This document shows, in pieces, positions 33,388 to 46,040 of a stretch of DNA of 64,000 nt. Location of the stretch: NCBI GenBank assembly GCA_009103225.1, contig RHPI01003536.1, positions 72,759 through 136,758 of the forward strand. Direction: 5' to 3'. A program made the position numbers and the translations under genes. The number at the start of each line of letters is the position of its first letter. Within the stretch, counting starts at the first letter, position 1. Source of the DNA: Chlorokybus atmophyticus. Lineage: Eukaryota; Streptophyta; Chlorokybophyceae; Chlorokybales; Chlorokybaceae. The notes under the pieces were generated by a model, which saw only the letters and a program-made list of their open reading frames with translations, was not told the origin of the DNA and ran no database searches.

Positions 33388-35160
33388 GTTGGGGAGGCGG
33401 AGGAAGCAGCCACGTCGTGCATGCAGGAAAGACAAAGCTGCTGTTGTCCCTGCTGCCCCGCTCCAACCCGCACCGCCCGCCGCCCTTGTCCTGCAGCTGC
33501 TCCGGTACAGTGCTCGTTAACTTGTGCATTTCACATGGTCATGAGCCATGAGAAACAACCTTCCCCCGCTATAAGTCAAAGCCACGACCCCCCTGCCTTT
33601 ATGATACATTCATTCCAACAATGGGGTTTACTCTTTTGTTGCTTGTTAGGATGTTTTGGTAACTCCTTCCAGTAGGTTGAAGGTTGACTTGCACCTTATC
33701 GTCTTTACTCCATTAAAGTCCCCCCTCATATGAGGTCCCCTACCAATGGAATTGCATTGTTTCACACTTATCTTCCTTTATGAAAAGGGGCAGGATTGTA
33801 TACAAAATGGGAGACTTTACTGGAGTGAATACGGTATGCTGAACATGAGGAGATTACATTAAGCATAAGCCAAGTCCCTAAATGCACGTTGCTAGCACAT
33901 GTGCTCGATGATCGATCTTTGCATAATAGATTACGGAAATATTGTTGCAACATTAAGATAAACGGTGCTGGTGTAATTACATATTAATAAGAATGCAACA
34001 GGAATGGAATACCTTTTCTGTAAGCGAGGTTCCACCACTGCGAGAATATTTTAATCACATGACAAGTTGTTGCTGTAACCATTAAATATGGTACATTGAC
34101 GTTGATCGAACTTTCAAAGCAATGTCGGAGGATTCATGCTACATGGAGTATTGTGCGCACGCTTTACAAGTGCGCTCAATGAGTGTACCACGAAAAATCG
34201 CTTACCATATTTGCTTTCTGAAATGTCAAATCACATTCATGCATAATTTGCACTCAAGTATCATGCACTTCATACTTTTCTGTGTTGCTCGGCATTGCTT
34301 TATGCTATAATAATAGTATACTCGTCAGATACTTACACTCTTTTCAGCAATCAAAGTTGGACTTTTTGACAATGAGATTGTGATGATGTTATTGCTTATT
34401 ATAGGATTTGCCTCATACGTGAAAACAAACAAAATGCAAAATTGCAAGTACAAGAATGTTATTGCTCGTATTTCTGTCTTGGTTGATAGTGTAGCACCCC
34501 TGCAGTTTCAATGTCACAATAACATGTTCGCGTCTTATAATATCCAATTTAGATTATGGTGTCACATGTCATAATGCATACGTTATGATTTATTACTCAC
34601 AAACATGCTCAACATGGCATATGTTATGTACCAAGTGTGCATATCAAACAAGTTGATGGGTGAAGACTTTAAACGGACTGCACATAACAGTAGCTTGAAT
34701 GTGTTTTCATAAAGGCATGATATTGTATTTTTCGTATGTCATGATCGGAATTACGATGGCATTCAAGTGATACCGCTATAGCATATTGCGCATGCTTATA
34801 TCATATACTTACAAACACTTTACATACCTTTACTAAAACGTGTACGTAGCTTACAATTACTATATATATAAATGCAAGTAACATATGACAATGAAGGCTT
34901 TTTAAAGGGGTACAATCCGTTTTAATTTTGCACTGGATGTAACATGTTACCCATATATCAATGCACATTCTGTAATCAAGTGCAGCTCTTGGCTAGCCCA
35001 ATGTTACCAAACCGCATCACTAACACAATGCAATGCCAGCTTGCAATACAAACTTTATCATGATACTAGTATCTACGCATAGGACAATTAGCCAAATTGT
35101 TTTATAAAGCAACCTTGAGTTGTTTTACCCTTGCATTGCATACATGCATGTAAAACCACG

Positions 35161-35195
<35 letters not shown>
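33388..35195. other. AT-rich intergenic region
   Basis: No gene recognised. Composition falls sharply to AT-rich after 33540. It ends in a TA dinucleotide run (35163-35195) that borders the assembly gap. Confidence 0.55.
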
Positions 35196-35622
35196 NNNNN
35201 NNNNNNNNNNNNNNNNNNNNNNNNNNNNNNNNNNNNNNNNNNNNNNNNNNNNNNNNNNNNNNNNNNNNNNNNNNNNNNNNNNNNNNNNNNNNNNNNNNNN
35301 NNNNNNNNNNNNNNNNNNNNNNNNNNNNNNNNNNNNNNNNNNNNNNNNNNNNNNNNNNNNNNNNNNNNNNNNNNNNNNNNNNNNNNNNNNNNNNNNNNNN
35401 NNNNNNNNNNNNNNNNNNNNNNNNNNNNNNNNNNNNNNNNNNNNNNNNNNNNNNNNNNNNNNNNNNNNNNNNNNNNNNNNNNNNNNNNNNNNNNNNNNNN
35501 NNNNNNNNNNNNNNNNNNNNNNNNNNNNNNNNNNNNNNNNNNNNNNNNNNNNNNNNNNNNNNNNNNNNNNNNNNNNNNNNNNNNNNNNNNNNNNNNNNNN
35601 NNNNNNNNNNNNNNNNNNNNNN
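35196..35622. other. Assembly gap (427 N) between TA and TC microsatellites
   Basis: Unresolved bases flanked by (TA)n on the left and (TC)n from 35623 to about 35733 on the right, followed by a short CA run. The gap is almost certainly caused by the simple repeats. Confidence 0.95.
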
Positions 35623-35722
<100 letters not shown>

Positions 35723-35733
35723 TCCTCTCTCTC

Positions 35734-36614
35734 ACACACACACACTCTCATTTGTGACGAATGCGCACAATGCTAATAGCTCATTGTTGCTAGGTTGTTT
35801 GCCAAGTGGATTGGTGTTATGCATGTTGTATGAAATGTACCGTATGTTACTTGTTTTGTATGTGGATGATTGTTCGTATGCTCCGTGTAAGATGGACCAT
35901 GTGGCAGTGACACGTGTGATCGCATACACATGCATGCCAGTGCAACCCCGACTTGACTGCCTGTCGCACACAGCACTCTTCACGCCACGACACAGCCAGA
36001 CTGGGTGCCACCAATCACACTCCCAATTCACGGAAAGTGAAAAAGTGCTGTTGGCCGCCACTGCACTGACTGGTGCCGCGCGCTCGGCCCCTCGCAGTGC
36101 AGCCAGTGTCCGGTTGACACCGCCCAGAACTCATCACTCGCAACTTATGAGTGAGTCATCAGCCGTGCGTGTGGCCTTGAAACCTACCCAACAAGCCGCT
36201 TACATAATGACTACAGAGCCGAAGTTGCGTGCATTTTCAACCATTGCCAAGCCGGCAACCAAACAACAGTAATGAAGAAGTCGTGCATGAACGCTGCTTT
36301 ACTTTCACAACGCAAGAGGAGAGATCCCGAACGTCGCTCACCAACGTGATCTATTCTTCAGGATGCGCCATAGGTCACGGCCCGTAACACATGTTCGTGA
36401 TGGCGTTGATTATACTGTAACGGTCGTTAGCTGAGAGCCACATTTGGGTCCGCGGGCATCTTACTTGAAAAAGTGACTGCTGGCAGTAGCAGTGGCTGCG
36501 GCAGTGGCGGTGACAGCGGCGGCGGCCGCCGCGGCGTGGTTGTTTGGATTGTGCAGGTAGTGGTTCGGGCATCCATTGTTGCTGCCTTTACCGCCACCTG
36601 CTGCTAGTGGCGCA
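35734..36614. promoter_or_regulatory. Upstream region of the desaturase gene
   Basis: No gene recognised. GCGGCG-type trinucleotide runs lie at 36500-36535. This region must hold the desaturase promoter. Confidence 0.45.
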
Positions 36615-39444
36615 ATGTGCAACTTGGATAGCAATGTGAGTAGCGCTTGTTGGGGCAGGCTCCAGCTTGAGTTGCCAATGCTGCTCGCCTTCGCCTTGCT
36701 CCTCCTATTCGTTGTGGTTGTTGATGATGTTGTTCTGGTTGTTGTTGATGTTGTTGTGACGTTTTTGCCTTCTTCGTCATTGCCAGCGAACAGCTGCGGC
36801 GCCGGCAGCGGGGAAGGGGGACTGGCCAGACCAGAGGCGGGTGTTTCCGGAGGAGGATGAGAAGCAGGACGAGGATGACGTGGCTCAGGCCAGCAGTAGC
36901 AGCTCTGAGGAGGCGTCTTTGTCGCACGGCAATCGCCGCCGCCAGCAGCTGGCTGCGGTCACAGCGAAGGAGCTCGCTAGCCATCACACCCCTGACGACT
37001 GCTGGATAGCCATTAAGAACAAGGTGAGAGGAGCAGCTTTGCTTGTGCCAATGCTATATGCCAGCAAGCTTTCATGACAGCTGGCAGTGCGCTGGCTTCC
37101 TCTGCCTACATGCCAGCAGTAGATGCGATGCTACTGGCATTGGCATGTTAAATGAAGGGGCACAAGAGGCCACCTTGCCTATACGCGGTGTCATAGTGGC
37201 CTGTAGTGGTGCTACTGCAATTGGCATTGTGTCTGAAAGTCAGTTTCCTCTGCAAGTGTAGTTCCGACAGTGGTTGAGCGTTGTGTTCTCATACATCTCG
37301 CTTGTTGTGACAGCAAGTTCAAACTCAATTCCAGTCCTTCTTATAATGATTGCTTTGGTTGATTAGTTAGACCAGTCTTCTGCGACAACTATAAATGTGT
37401 GTTTCTGCGTTTGGTAGGTGTATGACATCACTGGATGGGGCTCACAGCATCCGGGCGGCAATGTGGTGTATGCATATGGCGGCCAGGACGCCACCGACGT
37501 GTTCTCCACCTTCCATGCCGCAATCACATGGCAACAGCTGTCTAGATTCTGCATTGGTCAACTGCAGGTGGGCCTCACAAGTAGTGTTGTGCGTGCATGT
37601 GCGCATGCGGTTGCATGTGTGGTTGCGGGCATGTTTCACATGACAAAGCAAGTATCACTGCAGGTTGACACGCCGACTCCGGCTCTACTTGAAGATTACC
37701 GCCGGCTTCGGGCAAAGTTCCAAGCAGATGGGTTGTTTACGAGCAATAAATACTACTATGTGTTCAAGGTTCTATGCAACCTAGGCATTCTTTACGCCGC
37801 GTTCGGGGCTCTCCGGGCTGCCGCACACAGCGCGTTGTTCCTCATTCTTTCCGCCGCACTGCTGTCAATTTGCTGGCAGCAGTGCGGATGGCTCGCACAC
37901 GACTTCTTGCACCACCAGGTACACATACAAGCATGCATACTAGGACACCCCACAACAAACAAACATCCACCATGCTTCCAATCCAAAGCTTGTCGATCGA
38001 TGTCGATCAGTAAACCCCACATGTCAACATACACACATGCACAGGTGTATGTAAGCATGCAAGAAAGCATACCCCACAAACAAGTTACCAACTTGCCAAC
38101 CATGCACTTGTCAGTGCACCCAACAATGTTATTGTGTTGTGTACAGGTGTTTAGGCATCGGGCGCTGAACAACCTGGCTGGGTTGTTGATCGGCAACCTC
38201 TGGCAGGGGTTGAGCGTAACATGGTGGAAGACCAAGCACAACACGCATCACGCGGTGCCTAACGAGTGCGACCACGCCTTTGCACCGATTGACCCCGACA
38301 TTGACACCCTCCCGCTGCTTGCGTGGTCTAAAGAGATGCTGCTGCCCGTCTCCAACCCAATTCACCGAATACTTATACGTCACCAGCAGCTTTTGGTCTG
38401 GCCTCTGCTCTGCATTGCACGAACCGTCTGGCTCATCAAGAGCATACTCTTTGTCATCAAGCCCGTCAACGCCAAATACGCCACATCGTTGACCCCGCTG
38501 CAGGTACATGTAACCGTGTTTGCCACCTTGCCTGCTTGCTGGCTGTTTGAATGAGTGATCAAGTGCTTCCAATCTGGATATCAATTCTGATGATGCTTGA
38601 CCTGTCTCCTCAACGTGCTTGCAATGTGTTGTGTAATCAGGCTATGTTGGAGCTGTCGTGCTTGGGTCTTCACTGGAGTTGGTACTTGTGGGCTGCTTTC
38701 TCCCACCTCGGCCTCATCCGCGGGGCCTTGTATGTGGCCCTAACACAACTCGCGAGTGGCTTTCTCCTGAGCTTTGTGTTCGTGCAATCTCACAACGGGA
38801 TGGAAGTCTACAACGACAGGCACAAGGACTTCGTGAGCAAGCAGGTACACCAACAAAACGAAGTTCAATCACAAGCACCCCACACAAACAATCAAGCACA
38901 TGCATGACTTGATAGAACCAATGCATGCGTACATTCACAGGGGTATCTTGTTTATACTACGTTGTTGCCGGTATGTCTCATGCATCACTCCAAGCCAACC
39001 GCACACATTGACACCAGCTGTTGTGTGCTCCGTGTCACTGTTCATAGTTTGCCGTTATATCTCACTCCAAGCCGAGCGCGCACATTGGCACCAGCTGTTG
39101 TATGCTCCGTGTCAGTTCATGAACTGCCATACTTTATCTTGAATGACCAATACCCAATTCATGTGCGTGTGGCGCCATTGCTGAGTGTCATTCTTTGCTC
39201 CGCGCAGGTGGTATCCACGCGGGACATACAGAGTTCGCTCCTCAATGACTGGTTCACTGGCGGTCTCAACAGGCAGATCGAGCACCATCTCTTCCCGACA
39301 ATGCCGCGTCACAACCTCGGCTGCATCGCCCCCGCAGTGAAGGCGCTGTGTGAGCGGCATGGACTCGTCTATGAGGATGCGTCGTTTGCGGAAGGCACGG
39401 CCAAAGTGCTGGAGAGACTAGCTGAAGTCGCGCGCGAAGCGTAG
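36615..39444 (+). CDS. Front-end fatty acid desaturase with N-terminal cytochrome b5 (delta-6-like)
   Basis: Endoplasmic reticulum enzyme adding a double bond between an existing one and the carboxyl end of a polyunsaturated acyl chain, using electrons from its fused cytochrome b5. Seven exons: 36615-36635, 36787-37023, 37418-37567, 37664-37918, 38147-38503, 38641-38844, 39208-39444 (486 residues). The heme motif HPGG is at 97-100. The three histidine boxes are HDFLHH (215-220), HNTHH (252-256) and QIEHH (431-435); the Gln in the third box marks the front-end class. Wording around box I ([14 protein letters not shown]) and the C terminus resembles delta-6 enzymes, but regiochemistry cannot be fixed without assays. 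The first exon of seven codons is tentative; the frame is closed just upstream of exon 2, so a separate first exon is required. Confidence 0.93.
38975..39130. repeat. Tandem duplication of about 80 bp inside a desaturase intron
   Basis: Two diverged copies in tandem in intron 6 share cactccaagcc, cacattg, caccagctgttgt and gctccgtgtca. Not coding. Confidence 0.75.
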
Positions 39445-40468
39445 AGTTGTGTATGATGGCTTGCTGTCTCTGCAATCGGGAACCATTGAAATGCGTTGGG
39501 TTGGTTTGCCAAGAATATGAAGTAAGCTTATGAAGTGCTTGTTGAGGCTTATCAGCCAATGTGTGGCGACCAGAGCACAGTAGTGTTACGTGTGCTGCTT
39601 CGCAGTGCAAAAAAGTCAGGACGCGGATAAGCAGCACTGAGTATGAAGGGGCAAACGGTGTTGGGGGACAGTGAAGTGCCCATCACCTTTGGACACGAGT
39701 GTGCTGCAGACCCACCGCTCACTCCTTGTAGCTGTGGCTCACATGACTCTATTTGGGGGGCAGCGCAAGTGCGATATGAGCTTTATTGTCAGATCTCCTA
39801 CACAGTTTCACCTTGTGTGCCGTGGCTGCCTGCTGACTGACTGACTGACACTAACTGTGGGTACGGAGTGCCTGAGCGGGAGTGCATGAAGTATGTAACA
39901 ATGTGCCATGCACAACACATGCGTCGCCTAAGACGTGCAGTGACACTAACTTTCACCTCAAACACAACTGGGCTAGGCACCAACACACTCGCTGACTACT
40001 TTACTACTCCTAGTCCTGACACTACCGCTACTGCCCAACCCCGTCAGTCATGCATGGATGAATAGGGTCACACAAGATGTGCCACTACTTCAGCTAGGCG
40101 TCAATGTGCTTTATGCGCGCAGGCACGTGCGGCACTTTGACCGGAGCGCTGTGTATAAAGATTTGAAGGGTTTAAGTGCAGGTACACTTGCTGTGGTTAT
40201 TGCCTTGTACAAGCTACATCGACATTGTACAATGCAACAACCGCAGCAAGTGTACCTATCTAACTTGTACCATCCATAGTCGCCTTCATAATGCCTTTGC
40301 CAATGTGTGTAATCGCCGATCAGACGCAATGACAAACACCAACCTACTACATGCATAATATTTCGTCAAACTTGCAGTCATATATACTCAAGGATTGTTG
40401 AGAGTATATAAAGAGTACCAGTTGCTAACAAACCAAAACCACCAATTGCCACAGGATTGTCCCAGAGT
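39445..40468. other. Convergent intergenic region
   Basis: Lies between the desaturase and the plastid membrane protein gene. No gene recognised. Confidence 0.5.
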
Positions 40469-42085
40469 CTACCCAAACATGCCCGGCATGCCTCCCTTCT
40501 CAAGGATCTGAAGTCCAAACACCACAATCCCCGCACCGAGTGCCAGGTACGCCAGCCCCTCGATCGCCCCCAACAGCCCGTATGGCCCGGGCGGCAGGCC
40601 AGTGCCGGTTTGCGCCTGTCATATTGTAACAATATCAGACAGTAGTTGATTGCATTGAAGAGTCGGCGAGATTTCAAGTGTAAGAGCTCGTTGGAGCGTG
40701 AGAGTGTGAAGGTGCGCACGCCTGCGCGTGCATGCATGACATGCTTGGCGTTGATGCTGGTCACATGATGCACGTGTGCGTGCATGTGTGTCATGATGTG
40801 GTGGTTATCCCTCACCTTTGTGTATATTGACCACGCCACAAGGCCCACAACCACCAGGTACCCGATGCCCTCCGCGGCTCCAAGGATGCCAAAGGGACCA
40901 GGCGGGAGACCCTCACCTGCATGCCACAGTGGTTACGAACGCTCATCCCAACATACGTGCAAAAAGCGCATTCAAACATATGAGTACGTTGCGTATCTGC
41001 AACAGCAACACATGCAGTTGCTGGTTGAGTGCCAGTATGATGCGCAGATGCAAATCTGAACTCTATGAGGAAAGATGGTTGTGTCGGGGTATGTGCACGC
41101 CTAACAATCAACACAGCATGGCTTGGTCTTGTGCGTGAGGGTGTGTTTGTGCAGGACCAGGCATCTGGGTGTGCGGCCACGCAGTTGTGCGTGTGCACAC
41201 GGGCGCCCACACACATGCGCACGCAAGTGTGTGAATGCCTGCTCATGCATGTCTACGTGTGTGTATGTGTGGTTATAATAAATGCGCGTATGCCTGTGTA
41301 GACCTACATGTGCATGTGAGCACGCATGCACGGGCGTATACGTGCAAGCGCGCATGCACGTGCAAGCACATTTGTGCGCGTGTGTTGTACGTTGTATGTG
41401 TGCAACTTGTGCTTCCTTTTGACCTGTTATGCGCAGCTGCCATTCGGACCACAACACGATGGGCAAGAAGAAGCCTCCTGCGGCAATCCCCGCCCTCTCT
41501 TGCGCGCTCACATCCTTGGCAACTGTCACCAGCGGCCTGTGCAACGCATGATTGATATGAAACATTGCTGATGTTCGGGCATGCCACAACCACTCATACC
41601 AAAACCCACCTGTTGCTTGATTGAGACTGGCGAAACGAGGACACGCGGCGAACTGGGGCAACACTCATGGTTAGCCAATGTGTTGAGTATCATCGCAGTG
41701 TGGCAGACAGGAGTAACCAACAGAGAAAGCCATTTTTGTTGAGGCATGTGTGACTCAAGTATATTTGCGGTCCTTGCATGCACGCTGTGAACGCATGCAT
41801 GACGTTGCACGACGCATGGCCGCAATTACAGCATTACACACTTCAGTAAATCATGGCATGTCCTCAACACCCCATCATCAATAGGACAAACACACCGACA
41901 ATCGCACACACTTTCCAACACACACGCGCACGCATGCGCACAAACCACACGCACACAATGGTCAGAAGCTTTAACTTACCTGGCTTGCCAGCAGCAGCGG
42001 CGCCGCGCAGGAAGCTTGAGTGCCGGCGTGGTGCAATACAGGAGGAGGACAGCACGCACGTCGTTGCCATTGCGGCCGCCGCCAT
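40469..42085 (-). CDS. Conserved plastid membrane protein with an internal duplication
   Basis: Five exons, in transcript order: 41980-42085, 41610-41652, 41424-41536, 40816-40916, 40469-40615 (169 residues). The N-terminus is Ala/Ser/Arg-rich (MAAAAMATTCVLSSSC), as in a chloroplast transit peptide. The mature part starts near VAKDVSAQERAGIAAGGFF and has about three hydrophobic segments. A motif of form GLPPGPFGxLGAxEGxxYL occurs twice (about residues 90-108 and 127-145), each followed by a membrane segment. The wording resembles a land-plant chloroplast protein of unknown function that I recall only in outline, so no symbol is given. Function is unknown; a thylakoid or envelope role is inference. 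The first intron phases fit exactly. Divergent from SAS6L, 278 bp away. Confidence 0.84.
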
Positions 42086-42363
42086 CGCCGCTGCCGCCGC
42101 TGCTTACCACAGCCACAAGTACGCAGCGTTAAGACACTGAATGCAAGTGCATTCAGTGTCTGAACTTACCTTCACGTGCGCCTTAACGGCTGCCTCCACA
42201 CATTAAAGCACTGAACACGCTTGCTTAATGCATTATGGCAGCACTGACTGCATTAAACTACAGACTGTACTGTATTAAGCTACAAGGCATCAGCAATAAG
42301 CCACATACAGTTGACGTCTGAGGCTGCCACGTGGTGTGGGCGGCGGTGGGAGGGTTGTCCGAC
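42086..42363. promoter_or_regulatory. Bidirectional upstream region (plastid protein / SAS6L)
   Basis: 278 bases between divergent start codons. An inverted pair cactgaatgcaagtgcattcagtg lies at 42135-42158. No TATA box is obvious. Confidence 0.5.
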
Positions 42364-44574
42364 ATGGAGCAGGGCGGCGGTAGGGACGCGCTGGCTGCTG
42401 GAGGGGGCGCGGTCAGGCGCAGTCCCAGCAGGAGCGGCAGCGGCAATGCGCTGGGTGGTTCTGCTCAGGTACAGCCAAACTCTTGACTGGTTCGCTAATT
42501 CAACTCCATTGAAATCAGCATCGAATTCACAATACAGACTATGATAAACAATGTATTATCATCGCTACATGTGCGGTGTGCGTCAAGTCACCATTGCTGT
42601 GGCACGCTGCAGCAGTTTTGCAACACACCACGAGCAAACATACGAGTTTCCTTTTGTTTTGGTACTTCAAAGTCCCTTTCTGTATCTTGTTAGGCGTGAA
42701 ACGAACGTCTTGCACCAATAAGTAACGCTTCAGTTGTAGCAAACACAATAGCGCTGGCTGCAGATGATGCAATCGGCGCCGGACGCGGAAAGGGCTCTTT
42801 CTCAGCACATGGCCAGTGCGCTGGACTTCACCGCCATAGACCAGATGGACCCGTCGTTGGGTGAGAAAAGAGACAGATGTGAATGTTTGCGTGCGTGCGA
42901 AACTGACGTGCGCGTGTGAGAGACGTGCATGTGTGGCGCTTCTCTTAGAATGCGGTGTGTGTCAACAAGTTGTTCAAACAGGCGACGGGTACCGGGTATT
43001 GTATGACCGTGAAGTGCCCGTGGAGATTCGCACAGGTAACACGAGCCAGGACACGTCTACGCTGGAGCCCCTGCGAGTGAAGATTCTCATGCAGGTGTGC
43101 GCGCAAGCACGCACGCACGCACTCAGCCATGTATGCACTGGCGCTTATATACCAGCACGCGCACACCTTCTCTCTCTTACTCACCCAACCAATGTGCATG
43201 CATGCACACACACACACGTGCGCACGCACGCATTCTCAATCCAGACGTATGCGTGCAAGCGCGCGCACACCCACATCCGCACCCACATCCGCACCCACCC
43301 ACCCTCACACCCATAATCCACTGGTCGCATGAGGTTGACAGTTGTACGGTTCTGCGCAGGGTGATGATACAGCGCCGCGATCGCTGCGGATAGAGCTGAC
43401 CAGTGAAAACGATCTGTTCTTCTTTTACCGTCATGATCTGGCCGAGAAGGGCTTCAGGGACCTCCAAAACAGCCAGGTGAGATGACGAAAGTGTTGTTTT
43501 GATGCATCCACGCTGCAAATACTGTAGAGCCGCACTGACCATGCTATTGCTTGGTAGAAACTGATGGTGGAGTTTCCTGACTTCCCTCAAGTGCTCATCC
43601 GCATGCTCAACCTCTGTGTGAAGGTCAGTCACACCCATACTGTCAATAGTCACAAGCAAAAATGGAAAGATAGTTGTAGTGTTGCAACTCGAGTTGTTTG
43701 AGCCGCACAAAGATGCTGCATCAACATTAGTAGTGGTGTGATTGTGGGGTGTAGCCTTATGCCGCTCTTTGTAGGAGCCACATGCGCACTTGGCGCTTCT
43801 GTACATACAAAAGGACCTTGGCGTGCGTCTTGACTTCATTCAGGTATGCTCGTGTCTAGTGTACTGGGTAGGCAGCTACTGTACAAAAGTCTCAAGAGCA
43901 TGCAGCATGCACTGTATATGTGATCCCAATGTGACGTTTCTCACTTGTGTACTCTGCAGAACATGGAGTACAAGTTTGTAGAGCTTTTGTCATTACCGTT
44001 CCAGCCTGCTCCAGAGGACTCTGTGCGCAGACAGATTACATATCGATACAATGCCACAAAGGTACGTCATGCGACCAATGGCACCTTGATAAATCGCATA
44101 TGCACATATGTGTGCACGAGATGGAATGCTAGATTAGTAGCATGCATGGTGTCAAGCACATGCAGTGTCATGCATAGCAGCAAGCACTCGGCACTCCGTG
44201 TATGCTCACATGAAGGCATGCGCATGTTCGTGTGCGTGCATGTGTCATTGACCATGTACATCACATGCGTATTGTGAATGAACATGCATAGAACATGCAA
44301 CGAACACAGTGAAAGCAGAGCAACTCACAGCCACTGTAACCAATTGCGTTCTAAGGTCAACCTCCGGGCTACACAACTGTGTTTATATGATTGGCTGCAG
44401 GCAAGGCTGGCTCTCATGCAAGGGCGCTTGGCCGACGTCAACGCGTTGGTAAAGATAAAAAACCCTTCTCTTCTGCTGCAACTGCACCGGCCGCCAACAA
44501 GCAACGCCAGCAGCAACAGCCAACAACACCACCACATGCTGCAGCGGCTACCCTCAGCACGGCGCATGTCATAG
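42364..44574 (+). CDS. SAS6L: SAS-6-like protein (SAS6L)
   Basis: A short relative of the centriole cartwheel protein SAS-6, linked to basal bodies/flagella and, in apicomplexans, to the conoid. Eight exons: 42364-42468, 42764-42860, 42982-43094, 43360-43476, 43558-43623, 43775-43843, 43960-44061, 44401-44574 (280 residues). After a Gly/Ser/Arg-rich first exon, residues about 70-240 form the SAS-6 N-terminal domain: YDREVPVEI, LRVKI, LRIELTSENDLFFFY, LMVEFPDFPQVLI, LDFIQNMEYKFVELL, ITYRYNATKARLA and the terminal ALVKIKNPSLLLQL. No long coiled coil follows, so it is SAS6L rather than SAS-6. The C terminus is Ser/Asn/Gln/His-rich. It implies a flagellated organism. Confidence 0.87.
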
Positions 44575-44946
44575 CAGCCAACATAACGCTCTGTTACATC
44601 AGTTCCATTGGCTTAAGTAGTGGTAAAAGTAGTATAAGATTGTATGATAGCAGGCTGAGATGAGACTGCTGCAGCAGCTAGTCACATCAACAGCCTATGT
44701 CAGTGCTGTAGGAACTATCATAATCTTTCCTGGACTGTAAGCGTATACAAAAGACACCTTGCAACACACTCGTCCACTGGCCTGCAGGCTATATGCCTTT
44801 AGGCCAAAGCCTTCTGCGCGCACGCATGCACGCACAGATAAAGCCCTTTCGTTTTGGTGCCTATAGAACAAGTTGACCACCCATGTTGGCCGCTCATTAT
44901 ATGGCGTACATGTAAGACATGTTCCCCACATGATCCTCTGTTCTGC
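44575..44946. other. Convergent intergenic region
   Basis: 372 bases between the stop codons of SAS6L and the dehydratase copy A. Nothing else is seen. Confidence 0.5.
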
Positions 44947-46040
44947 TCACACCTTTTCACTATTGTGGTCGACAGGCTGTTCCCATTCCAGAGGCAAGAT
45001 TGCAACAACTGAGCCATCCATTACGCGCACACCCGTGTCCACCTTCAAGCATTGCCCGTCAAACGCAAGCCTGTTGCAAAACAATGAGTGATGTAATAGT
45101 GATGCTCATCACGTTGTGCTCTTCACGCGCATGCACGCACGCTTATGCACTCACTTTCTGCCGCTGATGTGGTTGATGACAACCTCTGCCTTCAGCAGCT
45201 CTCCCACATAAACAGGTTCTCGGAAGCGGTAGTTCATTGACGAGTAGGTCACCCCTGGCTGCACATCAACAGCCATGCGTGTGCGTTTTGTATGAATGTA
45301 TGGTTGCATGCATGGACACAACGCTTACAAACTGCGTGCAGATGATTGCCGGGAACATGCTAGCGTACAGCAACTCATGCACGGTGCCCTTCACGTGGCC
45401 GTACTTTGTTGGGGCGGCATCGTCTCTGCGTGCACACATGTTTGGAAGGCCGACAGGCAAGCTTGCAAGGTGCTATCGTCATGTTAAGCCCACGGTTGTG
45501 GTGTCAAGCGCAAGGCTGTCACCAAGGGCTGCTTGTTCACGTGTGCGTGGGCGTGCATGAGCACACATGTGTCCAGCATGCACCAACAACTAAAAAGCAC
45601 AAAAAGGAATCATCAAAACAGCATGACTGCTATACCTTGCGCCAATAGTCTCGACATGAACAGCTGCTGGTTGTCCAGCGCTGCTATGCATGCACAACAG
45701 GCAGACATGTATGCCTGCATTCATGCATGCATGCACGCATGCATAAAGAAGACACACTCACGCGTGCTCCCACCCACCCACCCACCCACCCACAGCTGTT
45801 GGCTCACTCCCGCTCATTGTACCGAACACTGTCTTACAGATGCATTGGGTTCCAGTCGCCGCTGGCGGCGGCGTACTGCGCCACCTGCTCCGGCCCGAAC
45901 GCCCGCTCCATCTCATACACCTCACCCACGTTCAGCAGCGTGCGCCTGGTGAAGCCTGATGGTGAAGCCGGCCTGGCAGCGTAACGCCGCGCCGCTGTCA
46001 CCCTCCATGCTGACGCCCATGACGACGACGATGCCCTCAT
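44947..46040 (-). CDS. HTD2/MaoC-like 3-hydroxyacyl-thioester dehydratase, copy A
   Basis: Hot-dog-fold hydratase of the mitochondrial fatty acid synthesis type (dehydrates 3-hydroxyacyl-ACP on the way to octanoyl-ACP and lipoate). Four exons, in transcript order: 45838-46040, 45329-45425, 45155-45258, 44947-45070 (175 residues). The Arg/Ser/Ala-rich N-terminus (MRASSSSWASAWRV) suits a mitochondrial presequence. The hydratase signature SGDWNPMHLDDAA has the Asp and His expected in the active site. Then come HELLYASMFPAII, RFREPVYVGE and PLEWEQP. HELL replaces the HGLL of copy B and of most family members. All three introns sit at the same places as in copy B just upstream, proving a gene duplication. 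An NTG codon further upstream was not used as start. Confidence 0.85.

Noticed and set aside
43240-43320. Periodic CCCACATCCGCA units that might be a CRISPR-like or minisatellite array
   Set aside because: Short intron microsatellite without spacers; eukaryotic context.
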